From Thiotrichales bacterium (GTDB lineage: Bacteria > Pseudomonadota > Gammaproteobacteria > Francisellales > CACEW01): 12,538 nucleotides of DNA. Location: contig CANJQG010000050.1 of assembly GCA_947476405.1 (NCBI GenBank), positions 1-12,538 on the forward strand, written 5' to 3'. The notes below the pieces were generated by a model that was not told where the DNA came from, ran no database searches, and saw nothing but the letters and a program-made list of their open reading frames with translations. Numbering within the stretch: position 1 is the stretch's first letter; each line of letters begins with the position of its first letter. Made by a program: the position numbers and the translations under genes. Below are positions 1 through 6,884 of the stretch, piece by piece.

Positions 1-58
1 AAAGTAAATCAGCGAGGGGGTACCATGTATAGGAAGGAAAAAAAGAGGGCGGTTTGCA
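1..58 (+). other. Left-edge segment upstream of the metal-transport genes
   Basis: This short piece is cut by the window edge. One forward frame is open from the edge to a TAG at 30-32 and could be the last residues of an upstream gene, but nine codons are too few to identify it. A GAGGG at 45-49 sits nine bases before the GTG start at 59 and is a reasonable Shine-Dalgarno. I see no Zur-like palindrome here, so any metal-responsive operator would have to lie further left. Confidence 0.3.
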
Positions 59-931
59 GTGAAAAAATTAGCGTGTTTTTTAGGTTTTTTAGGTGTTTTA
101 GGGCTAAACATCAGCCTTCATGCAAATCCAGGCTTGATTCAAATTGTCGCAGCTGAAAATTTTTATGGGAGTGTGGCACAAAATATTGGGGCTCCTTATG
201 TTCAGGTGACGTCTGTTTTAAACAATCCTGTGGCTGACCCCCATAATTTTAGTGCGGGAGCCGATGTCGCCAAGGCAGTTGATCAAGCCAATATCGTGAT
301 TGAAAATGGTGTGGGCTATGATGCATGGATGGATAATCTATATCAATCCAGCGCCAAAAAAGCAGCCCTCATTAATGTGGGAAGTATAATCCAGGTTTTG
401 CCCAGCATGAATCCACATATCTGGTATGCTCCTCAGACAATGCCTGCTTTTGCGCAGGTTTTGACTGCACGCCTCTCTGCTTTAGATCCGGCTCATGCCA
501 GTGAGTATCAAAAAAATTTGAGTTATTTTTTACAGCGCGCCAATTTATTTAATTTTCGCATGAATAAAGTGCGAGTGCAGGTGAGGGGAGAATCCATTAC
601 CGCGACCGAGCCTGTTTTTAATGATTTTGCTTTAGCGCTGGGCTTGAAAATTTTGAATACGCCTATTCAGTGGAAAGTCATGAATGGCGTTCCCTTAAGC
701 CCACAGGAAATTATTGACTTTGAAGCAAGTCTCAATTCCAAAACGGTGAAAATCCTGGTGTATAATAATCAGGTTGTTGACCCTGTCGTGGAGCAATTTA
801 AAGTGATTGCAGAAAAAAATAATATTCCGGTTGTCGGTGTTTCCGAACTCATGCCAACAGGGGGCACCTATTACGAGTGGATGCATCAAAATTTGCTGGA
901 TGTCGCATCAGCCTTAGGGGTCAAAGCATGA
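59..931 (+). CDS. znuA: Zinc/manganese ABC transporter periplasmic binding protein (ZnuA family)
   Basis: This is the periplasmic metal-capture subunit of an ABC importer (cluster 9, ZnuA/PsaA-like). The GTG start is followed by a basic-hydrophobic signal peptide of about 22 residues ending near LHA-NPG. The first metal-ligand His is in PHNF (His62) and the second in NPHIW (His120). Where ZnuA has its third His this protein has TEP (Glu184), as in the manganese binder PsaA. The usual Asp of the fourth site (GDSYY in PsaA) is replaced by GGTYY; Glu263 in SELMP is a possible substitute. The length of 290 residues is normal for the family. The stop overlaps the start of the ATPase gene by four bases (ATGA), indicating translational coupling. 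The family is clear; zinc versus manganese cannot be settled from sequence. The symbol is by family. Confidence 0.9.
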   Translation: MKKLACFLGFLGVLGLNISLHANPGLIQIVAAENFYGSVAQNIGAPYVQVTSVLNNPVADPHNFSAGADVAKAVDQANIVIENGVGYDAWMDNLYQSSAKKAALINVGSIIQVLPSMNPHIWYAPQTMPAFAQVLTARLSALDPAHASEYQKNLSYFLQRANLFNFRMNKVRVQVRGESITATEPVFNDFALALGLKILNTPIQWKVMNGVPLSPQEIIDFEASLNSKTVKILVYNNQVVDPVVEQFKVIAEKNNIPVVGVSELMPTGGTYYEWMHQNLLDVASALGVKA

Positions 932-1707
932 TTGGGATCGATAATCTTTCCCTTAAAGTGCCTGGGAAAATCTTGTTTGAAGATTTCTATGCTGATATTC
1001 AAAGGGGCGAACGAGTCGGTATTTTTGGCCCGAATGGTGCAGGAAAAAGCACTTTTTTAAAAGCCTTGCTTGGCCTGGTTCAGCCGCATCAAGGGCAGAT
1101 CAAAATTGATAAAAAAACCATCGCCTATCTACCTCAAGAAATGGATACCTTACCGGTTGATTATTCCGTATCTGGGTTTTTAAAAAGTACAGTCCGCGGT
1201 GCGCGCTGGGGTTTACCGAATCTCACTTCAGTACGTCAGGAGATTGAAACTGCTTTGCATCAAGTAGATGCCCTCCATTTACAAGATCGTTTATTAAAAA
1301 ACTTATCCGGCGGGGAGCGTAAGCGCGTGATGTTGGCAGCAGTTCTGATGGAAAGTCCTGCTATTTTATTGCTGGATGAGCCTTTGGCAAATTTAGATCC
1401 CCATTATCAAACAGAACTATTAAGCTTGATTGATCAACTGCAGCAACGCCTCAAGCTCACGATATTGATTACTGCGCATGATTTTAATCCCTTATTGCCT
1501 TTTTTAGATCGGGTGATGTTTATTGGCAAGGAGCGCGCTGTATTGGATACGCCAGAAGAAGTCATCAATACAGAAACGCTCAGTCGTCTGTATCAAACCC
1601 CTTTGGAGGTCATTGCATTTAAAGGACGTAAATGGGTCCTTTCTGGAAATTCAGAAATTTTTTTGAAATCCGAACATTGTCACGGAGGTGCCTGTGTTTC
1701 AGTATGA
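928..1707 (+). CDS. znuC: Zinc/manganese ABC transporter ATP-binding protein (ZnuC family)
   Basis: This is the cytoplasmic ATPase that powers the importer encoded by its neighbours. In order, it shows Walker A GPNGAGKST (34-42), the Q-loop at Gln70, the ABC signature LSGGE (126-130), Walker B ILLLDEP with the catalytic Glu at 151, a D-loop, and the switch His184 in TAHDF. I chose the ATG that overlaps the binding-protein stop because AGGGG lies eight bases upstream and the protein then begins at the usual ABC N-terminus. An upstream in-frame ATG at 877 would only add residues read from the end of the previous gene. At 259 residues it has a normal size. The C-terminus carries a small Cys/His cluster, EHCHGGAC, that could bind metal; its last codons overlap the permease gene. 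Confidence 0.95.
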   Translation: MIGIDNLSLKVPGKILFEDFYADIQRGERVGIFGPNGAGKSTFLKALLGLVQPHQGQIKIDKKTIAYLPQEMDTLPVDYSVSGFLKSTVRGARWGLPNLTSVRQEIETALHQVDALHLQDRLLKNLSGGERKRVMLAAVLMESPAILLLDEPLANLDPHYQTELLSLIDQLQQRLKLTILITAHDFNPLLPFLDRVMFIGKERAVLDTPEEVINTETLSRLYQTPLEVIAFKGRKWVLSGNSEIFLKSEHCHGGACVSV

Positions 1708-2476
1708 GTTTATGCAGCATGCATTAATCGCGGTGGTCTTGGCTGGCCTCATTGCAGGGTTAATAGGCTATCTGACTTTGCTGAGGCGACTGGCTTTTGC
1801 AGCGCATGGTTTAGGGCATATTAGTTTTACGGGGGCCACCCTGGCTTTGTTATTGCAGACTTCGCCCATTTTGGGACAGTTTGCGGCGACCCTTTGTGCG
1901 GGCCTCATGATGGGCTTTCTGGGAGAAAATTTACAAAAACGCGATATGGCGGTGGCCATGGTTTTATCCTTGATGTTGGGCCTGGGCATGCTTTTTTTAC
2001 ATTATGAAACGCAATCGGCGAATGCAGCGACGGCTTTATTATTTGGAAATATCCTGGGCGTTTCACCCATTGAAATCAAATCGATGGCGGCTGCAGCGAT
2101 CTTGATTCTCTTAATCTTGCTATGTGTTTTACGACCGCTTGTTTTTGCTTCAATCGCGCCCGCTTGGTCTGAAGCACGCGGCGTACCGAATCGGGCGTTA
2201 GGCATTTTATTTATGCTGCTTTTAGCGCTGGCCGTGACGCTGGTTAGTCAAATCGTGGGGGCACTTTTGGTTTTTACGCTGCTGATTGGTCCCGCTGCCA
2301 TCAGCATGCATCTGGTACATCGTTTCTGGCCCGGCTTAATATTGAGCATGACATTGGCCGTCGCCTTTTCCATTGGGGCTTTGATCTTATCTTTTTATAG
2401 CAATTGGCCGGTTTCTGTTTGGTTAACGCTGTTGATTTTTATGGGCTATGGCCTCGTTTATGGGGTCAAAAAATGA
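1694..2476 (+). CDS. znuB: Zinc/manganese ABC transporter permease (ZnuB, ABC-3 family)
   Basis: This is the inner-membrane permease of the importer. The protein is almost wholly hydrophobic, with about eight predicted membrane helices. It carries ABC-3 landmarks such as the cytoplasmic ARGVPNRAL segment (the ATPase contact region) and VGALLVFTLLIGPAA before the last helices. Three in-frame starts compete: GTG 1688, GTG 1694 and ATG 1712. I chose GTG 1694 because GGAGG at 1684-1688 is then five bases upstream; with GTG 1688 the Shine-Dalgarno would overlap the start codon. The resulting protein is 260 residues, a normal size. It overlaps the ATPase gene by 14 bases and the glycosyltransferase gene by four. 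The A-C-B order differs from the divergent znuA/znuCB arrangement of E. coli. Confidence 0.93.
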   Translation: MFQYEFMQHALIAVVLAGLIAGLIGYLTLLRRLAFAAHGLGHISFTGATLALLLQTSPILGQFAATLCAGLMMGFLGENLQKRDMAVAMVLSLMLGLGMLFLHYETQSANAATALLFGNILGVSPIEIKSMAAAAILILLILLCVLRPLVFASIAPAWSEARGVPNRALGILFMLLLALAVTLVSQIVGALLVFTLLIGPAAISMHLVHRFWPGLILSMTLAVAFSIGALILSFYSNWPVSVWLTLLIFMGYGLVYGVKK

Positions 2477-3480
2477 AGCTGGCCTTTATTCACCATCAAC
2501 TAGCCCTATCCGGCGGCATGGAGACCTATTTGCTTGAGCTCATCAAGACTGCAAGTCAGGCGGGTCATGCCATTGATGTCTTTGTCATGAAGCGAGACCC
2601 TAAAATCATCCTTCCTGATGGGGTACAGGTTCATGTCATTCCCAGTCGCATTTATCCACGCCTTTTACGAAAGTATCATTTTGCTTTAAAACTAAAAAAA
2701 CGGCTGTTATCTCGGCATTATGATAGGGTGATTTCAACCACGCGTTCATTTTCACAAGACATTTTAATTACAGGAGGGACCCATCGTGGCTATATGCGCG
2801 CTTTGAGACGCCGTGCGCCCGCGGATTATCTTGAAGCCTATCTGGAATCCAAAGCCTATCACAGTGCAAAAAAAATCATTGCTCATTCTCCTGCGCTTCA
2901 ATCTGAATTAATTGATTTATACGGCATTTCACCTGAAAAAATAACCATGCTCTATCCCCCTGTTGATGCCCAGACCTTTCAATATCAGAAAAAAAAATCA
3001 TCATCCCAACCTCTCCGTTTATTATTTGCATCCACTTCACACAAACGCAAAGGCGGCTTTTTATTATTGGATGCATTAAAAAAATTACCTCCCGAAGATT
3101 TTGAGCTCACCGTGGTGGGAAAACCTTTTAAACAAGCGCGTCAGATGTCTCAGGTCAAATGTCTGGGATATGTCAAAAATATGACTGATTATTACCATCA
3201 AACAGACTGGCTGGTTTTGCCTTCTTATTTTGAACCTTTTGGTTTAGTAGTGGTGCAGGCTTTGGAATGTGGCACTCCTGTGATCGTATCCAAACAAGTG
3301 GGGGCGGCTGCTTTGGTTGGCCCCGATGAAGGATTGATTCTAGAAAATCAAAATGCAACAGCGTTGGCGCAGTGTTTACAAGACGCAAAAAAGAAGCATT
3401 ATCTGATTCAACCTGGCTTTGCTGCACGCCATAGCTTGACTTTGGAAGCGCATTTTGAAGCGGTGCTGGCATGTCGCTGA
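2473..3480 (+). CDS. Glycosyltransferase family 4 (GT-B fold, WaaG-like)
   Basis: This is a retaining sugar transferase of the GT4 family, probably acting at the cytoplasmic face of the inner membrane on lipopolysaccharide or another surface glycan. The N-terminal Rossmann domain begins MKLAFIHHQLALSGGMETYL, where the glycine-rich loop contacts acceptor or phosphate. The C-terminal nucleotide-sugar domain begins near residue 180 (RLLFASTSHKRKGG) and holds EPFGLVVVQALECGTPV (254-270). The canonical EX7E motif reads E254-X7-Q262, so the second Glu is Gln. At 335 residues it is slightly short for GT4. The ATG overlaps the permease stop by four bases, and GGGG eight bases upstream may serve as a Shine-Dalgarno. 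The donor and acceptor cannot be told from sequence. Its place between a metal importer and priA gives no functional clue. Confidence 0.85.
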   Translation: MKLAFIHHQLALSGGMETYLLELIKTASQAGHAIDVFVMKRDPKIILPDGVQVHVIPSRIYPRLLRKYHFALKLKKRLLSRHYDRVISTTRSFSQDILITGGTHRGYMRALRRRAPADYLEAYLESKAYHSAKKIIAHSPALQSELIDLYGISPEKITMLYPPVDAQTFQYQKKKSSSQPLRLLFASTSHKRKGGFLLLDALKKLPPEDFELTVVGKPFKQARQMSQVKCLGYVKNMTDYYHQTDWLVLPSYFEPFGLVVVQALECGTPVIVSKQVGAAALVGPDEGLILENQNATALAQCLQDAKKKHYLIQPGFAARHSLTLEAHFEAVLACR

Positions 3481-5450
3481 TCTTTGTTCAGGTCGCAGTG
3501 CCCGGGCCGTTTCCGCAGGGGTTGACCTATCTGTCTATTCAAGGCTGTATCGTCGGGCAGCGCGTGATGGTGCCTTTGCGCCAGCGTAAAGTCGTGGGCA
3601 TTGTCACTGCGGTTTTTTCTGAATCGCTTTTGGATACCACTAAACTCAAGCCTGTACTTGAAGTTTTTGATGAATCGCCTTTGTTTGATGGGGTTCTGTT
3701 AGATTTAATGCGCTTTGTGCGGACTTATTATCATGCATCGGCGGGGGATGTATTTTATACGGCAATGCCCTCGCTGCTTTGCAAGGGCAAGGCCTTGACT
3801 CAAACCGCTCGTAAATCAAAAAAGTCGCCAGCTCAAATAGATCACTCACATTCAACACCCATGGTTTTAAATGGGGATCAGGTGAAATGTGTTGATGATA
3901 TTGCTTTGCATTTATCTGCATTTAGCGTTCATCTTTTGGAAGGCGTAACCGGGTCGGGTAAGACTGAAGTTTATCTGGAATTGGTTCAAAAAGTTTTGGA
4001 ACAGGGTCGTTCTGTGTTGGTTTTAGTGCCAGAGATTGGTCTGACACCGCAGACTTTAAAGCGATTTCAGGCGCGTTTTGGGCCCGCGGTCTCAGCCTAT
4101 CATTCCGGCCTTACTGAGACGGAAAAACGCACGGTGTGGCGGCAGACTTTATGGGGTGAAATAAAATTGGTGATTGGGACCCGTTCAGCTATTTTCTTAC
4201 CTTTGCAGGACTTGGGTTTGTTGGTGATCGATGAGGAGCATGACAGTTCCTACAAGCAAAATGTGGGCGTGACGTATTCTGCAAAAAGCATTGCGATAAA
4301 ACGCGCGATGCAACAGAATTGCGCGATTATTTTAGGGTCCGCCACCCCCAGCATTGAGGCTTTATATTTTGCGCGAGAAGGGCGCTATTACTATCATCAG
4401 TTGAATCTCCGTGCGCGGGGACATGTGATGCCAGAAATTAAATTGATTGATATGCGGCAACAGCCTAAAAAGTCAGGCTTAAGTCGACCGTTATTAGATG
4501 CAATGCGTCGACATTTAGAGCAAAAGCAACAAGTGTTGATTTTTCTTAATCGTCGTGGATATGCACCGATTATGCTCTGCCATGATTGTGGTGCACGCTT
4601 GAGCTGTCCAGACTGTGAAATGAGTTATACCTTACACCAAAGGCCGCCCATGCTGATTTGCCATCATTGTAGTCGCATGACGCGGGTGCCCAAAGCCTGT
4701 GCGGAGTGCGGACATCCTGAATTAATTTCCGTTGGGCAGGGGACTGAGCAATTGGAAGAATGCCTGCAAGCGGAATTTTCCCAGTATTCTGTCGTACGCC
4801 TGGATCAAGATGCGATGCGCCTCAAAGGAAGTTTGGAGGCGACGTTAAAGCAAATTCATGACGGCGAAGCACAGATTATTATTGGTACGCAGATGTTGGC
4901 TAAAGGCCATGATTTTGCGCATATTACTTTGGTCGGGATTGTTGATTTAGATTATGGTTTTTTTGCACCAGATTTTCGGGGGATGGAGCGCATGGGGCAA
5001 TTACTGATTCAGGTGGCAGGCCGGGCTGGGCGTTTTTTAGGATCTGGAGAAGTGTTGATTCAAACCCATGTGCCCGATCATCCCTTATTACGCTTATTGT
5101 TGAAAGAGGGGTATCGACCCTTTGCAGCAGAATTGCTGGAGGAGCGTAAAGCCGCGGGCTGGCCGCCGTTTCAATATATGGCCTTGTTTCGAGCAGAGCA
5201 TCGTGATGAAACGAAATTAATGGCGTTTTTGAACCAGGTCAAAGCGCAATTAGCTGAACACGGCTTGCGAGTTCTGGGGCCCGTCGCTTCAACCTTGCGT
5301 AAAAAGGCGCTTTATTATCGTGCGCAGCTATTATTGGAAAGTCCAAAGCGAGCGATTTTACATCAAGGATTAAGCGCACTTGAAGATTATTTGGCTTCGC
5401 AACGGAACCTGCCGCGTTATACGATTGACGTGGACCCCCTTGAAGTTTAG
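3471..5450 (+). CDS. priA: Primosomal protein N' (replication restart helicase PriA)
   Basis: PriA is a 3'-5' DNA helicase that recognises stalled forks and reloads the replisome. The N-terminal 3'-end-binding domain occupies about residues 1-100. The helicase core has Walker A GVTGSGKT (158-165), DEEH (254-257), GSATPS (289-294) and the C-terminal motif QVAGRAGR (514-521). Eight cysteines (370, 373, 379, 382, 397, 400, 410, 413) form the paired zinc sites inserted in lobe 2. The 659 residues compare with 732 in E. coli: the Walker A Lys is at 164 rather than about 230, and the interval holding the winged-helix domain is reduced to a polar/basic linker of roughly 30 residues. The gene overlaps the glycosyltransferase gene by 10 bases and ends 29 bases before kdpC. 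Identification is certain. Confidence 0.97.
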   Translation: MSLIFVQVAVPGPFPQGLTYLSIQGCIVGQRVMVPLRQRKVVGIVTAVFSESLLDTTKLKPVLEVFDESPLFDGVLLDLMRFVRTYYHASAGDVFYTAMPSLLCKGKALTQTARKSKKSPAQIDHSHSTPMVLNGDQVKCVDDIALHLSAFSVHLLEGVTGSGKTEVYLELVQKVLEQGRSVLVLVPEIGLTPQTLKRFQARFGPAVSAYHSGLTETEKRTVWRQTLWGEIKLVIGTRSAIFLPLQDLGLLVIDEEHDSSYKQNVGVTYSAKSIAIKRAMQQNCAIILGSATPSIEALYFAREGRYYYHQLNLRARGHVMPEIKLIDMRQQPKKSGLSRPLLDAMRRHLEQKQQVLIFLNRRGYAPIMLCHDCGARLSCPDCEMSYTLHQRPPMLICHHCSRMTRVPKACAECGHPELISVGQGTEQLEECLQAEFSQYSVVRLDQDAMRLKGSLEATLKQIHDGEAQIIIGTQMLAKGHDFAHITLVGIVDLDYGFFAPDFRGMERMGQLLIQVAGRAGRFLGSGEVLIQTHVPDHPLLRLLLKEGYRPFAAELLEERKAAGWPPFQYMALFRAEHRDETKLMAFLNQVKAQLAEHGLRVLGPVASTLRKKALYYRAQLLLESPKRAILHQGLSALEDYLASQRNLPRYTIDVDPLEV

Positions 5451-5479
5451 AATCGCACTATCTAAAAAAAGGGACGCAT

Positions 5480-6067
5480 ATGTTCGCAAATGGAAAATTT
5501 TTCTCTGAAATCCTTCGTTCGCTGATTATTTTAGTCATGATGATGGCGTTGGTCGGCTTAGTGTATCCCTTATTGATGACCTTGATTGGCAAGGCGGTCT
5601 TTCCTGAAAAAACGACGGGAAGCCTGATTTATAATACACAGGGGCAGGCGACGGGCTCCGCGCTTATTGGGCAGAATTTTACAGCACTCCGTGATTTTTG
5701 GGCTCGACCCTCCGCGACTCAGGATAATCCGCTCCACTCAGGCGGCTCTAATTTAGGCCCAACTAATCCCCAATTATTAAAAAATATTCAAACCCAAATC
5801 ACGCTTTTAGAAAAAGCAAACCCGACTCAAACCGGCCCCATTCCCATTGATTTGGTGACTGAGTCAGGAAGTGGCTTGGATCCTGATATTTCAGTTGCAG
5901 CAGCTGAATATCAAGCCGTTCGCGTTGCGAAAGCACGGCATCTGGATAGTCAAACCGTTGAGCGATTGATTATTCAAAATACTCAGGCACGTCAATGGGG
6001 TCTATTGGGTGAACCCGTTGTTAATGTGGTTCTCTTGAATCAAGGCTTGGATCAGGTTGCATCTTAA
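5480..6067 (+). CDS. kdpC: Potassium-transporting ATPase subunit C (KdpC), without KdpA/KdpB
   Basis: KdpC is the single-span subunit that stabilises the KdpFABC high-affinity potassium pump and raises the ATP affinity of KdpB. One N-terminal membrane helix (about 13-36) is followed by a periplasmic domain carrying the family blocks GSALIGQNF (59-67), ARPSA, SGGSNLGPTNP (87-97), DLVTESGSGLDP (124-135) and GEPVVNVVLLN (177-187). At 195 residues it is full length and looks intact. The start has AGGGA seven bases upstream. No kdpA, kdpB or kdpDE lies on either side: only 29 bases separate it from priA, and its stop overlaps the next start as TAATG. It may serve a KdpAB encoded elsewhere or have gained another role. 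The family call is firm; activity as a pump subunit is not established. Confidence 0.92.
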   Translation: MFANGKFFSEILRSLIILVMMMALVGLVYPLLMTLIGKAVFPEKTTGSLIYNTQGQATGSALIGQNFTALRDFWARPSATQDNPLHSGGSNLGPTNPQLLKNIQTQITLLEKANPTQTGPIPIDLVTESGSGLDPDISVAAAEYQAVRVAKARHLDSQTVERLIIQNTQARQWGLLGEPVVNVVLLNQGLDQVAS

Positions 6068-6633
6068 TGGCTGTGATTTCAGTAACCGGGCCCGATGCGC
6101 GAAAATTTCTACAAGGTCAATTGACCTGCGACATGAGTCTTCTCTCTGAAGCCCACCCTCTTCGTGGCGCACATTGCAATCTGAAAGGCCGTGTTGAAGC
6201 GATATATGTTATTTCAATACAAGATGAAGTCATTGCCCTGCAAACCCCAGATGATGTTGCAGAACATGCCTTAAAACACTTACAGCCTTATGCGCGCTTT
6301 TCTAAAGTGCAGCTCGACTTTAGTTTGACGGGGGATCAGATGGATGAGTCCACGCGTATCGCTGAGATTCAATCCGGCATTGCCCGGCTGCATCCTGACA
6401 CAGTAGGGCGCTTTTTGCCTCAGGAGTTAGGTTTGATCGCCTTAGGGGCTGTGAATTTTAAAAAAGGCTGTTATCTCGGGCAGGAAATTGTGGCCCGTCT
6501 GCATTATTTGGGAAAGCTAAAAAAAGAATTGGTTTATCAGCACTTGAACGGCAAAGAAGAAGGGCTGGAGAGGGTTGATTCTTGTCGCGAGCATGCCTTG
6601 ATATTAGTTAATGCGCGAGAAGGATTGATCTAA
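6067..6633 (+). CDS. ygfZ: Condensed YgfZ/GcvT-like folate-binding protein
   Basis: YgfZ (IBA57 in mitochondria) uses tetrahydrofolate to support repair or assembly of certain iron-sulfur enzymes, such as MiaB. The diagnostic motif KGCYLGQE is present (133-140, Cys135), followed by IVARLHYLGK. The N-terminal block ISVTGPDARKFLQGQLT matches the family core, and PYARFSKV (74-81) also aligns. At 188 residues the protein is far shorter than E. coli YgfZ (326). By comparison it lacks about 25 N-terminal residues, roughly 80-100 residues between FSKV and RIAEIQSGIA, and much of the C-terminal barrel. The frame is continuous, so this looks like in-frame reduction rather than a fresh frameshift. Translation probably depends on coupling to kdpC through TAATG, because no strong Shine-Dalgarno is visible. 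It may be a minimal functional form or a decaying gene. Confidence 0.85.
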   Translation: MAVISVTGPDARKFLQGQLTCDMSLLSEAHPLRGAHCNLKGRVEAIYVISIQDEVIALQTPDDVAEHALKHLQPYARFSKVQLDFSLTGDQMDESTRIAEIQSGIARLHPDTVGRFLPQELGLIALGAVNFKKGCYLGQEIVARLHYLGKLKKELVYQHLNGKEEGLERVDSCREHALILVNAREGLI

Positions 6634-6876
6634 ATTTTTAAAGAAAAAAATCAGCACAATCGAGAAAACAGAATGCTTTCTTCGATTGTAGGCTTCTCGG
6701 TTTTCATTATAAAGCGCAAGGTAATAAGCGCGCTCCTTCCCCTCAGTGAGCGTTTTGAGGCTTTCCTGAAGGGCTGCGAGCTCCTTCGCTTCAGTCCGCA
6801 AGCTGGTATAGTTTGCAAGCAGATACAGCGCCAGCATAAAAAGCAGCAGAATCAGGAAATGCCCTACAAAAACCAT
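6604..6876 (-). CDS. Small membrane-anchored coiled-coil protein of unknown function
   Basis: I do not recognise this family. The 90-residue product starts with a hydrophobic helix (about 7-26, FLILLLFMLALYLLANY), followed by a charged heptad-like helix (about 27-60) rich in Glu, Lys, Ala and Leu that could form a coiled coil. A second hydrophobic stretch, SVFSIVLIFFF, lies near the C-terminus. It starts eight bases after the SPFH gene, and its Shine-Dalgarno (AGGA) overlaps that gene's TAG stop, so the two are probably co-translated and may act together in the membrane. The last 25 or so codons pass through a hairpin plus T-tract and then overlap the end of ygfZ on the other strand by 30 bases. 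The true C-terminus is therefore doubtful: an ancestral stop before the hairpin may have been lost. Confidence 0.6.
   Translation of the reverse strand: MVFVGHFLILLLFMLALYLLANYTSLRTEAKELAALQESLKTLTEGKERAYYLALYNENREAYNRRKHSVFSIVLIFFFKNLDQSFSRIN
6644..6689 (-). terminator. Terminator-like hairpin with T-tract for the SPFH operon
   Basis: The bases at 6656-6667 and 6677-6689 form a stem of about 12 pairs with one bulged base and a nine-base loop. Read on the minus strand, seven consecutive T residues (6650-6644) begin five bases after the stem. The geometry suits a Rho-independent terminator for the minus-strand operon, though the stem is AT-rich and the gap before the T-run is slightly long. 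It lies inside the 3' part of the small membrane-protein gene, so efficient termination would cut the message before that gene's stop codon. No T-run follows the stem on the plus strand, so it would not terminate ygfZ. Confidence 0.4.
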
Positions 6877-6884
6877 GGCCGATC

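Noticed and set aside
77..103. Three tandem nine-base units (TTTTTAGGT, TTTTTAGGT, GTTTTAGGG) in the ZnuA signal peptide, a possible slippage site
   Set aside because: The unit is a multiple of three and encodes FLG-FLG-VLG, so gain or loss would not switch the frame. It is low-complexity hydrophobic coding sequence.
25..156. A 43-codon ATG frame overlapping the start of znuA in another frame
   Set aside because: It is highly basic, resembles no known protein, and lies mostly inside the clear ZnuA signal-peptide region.
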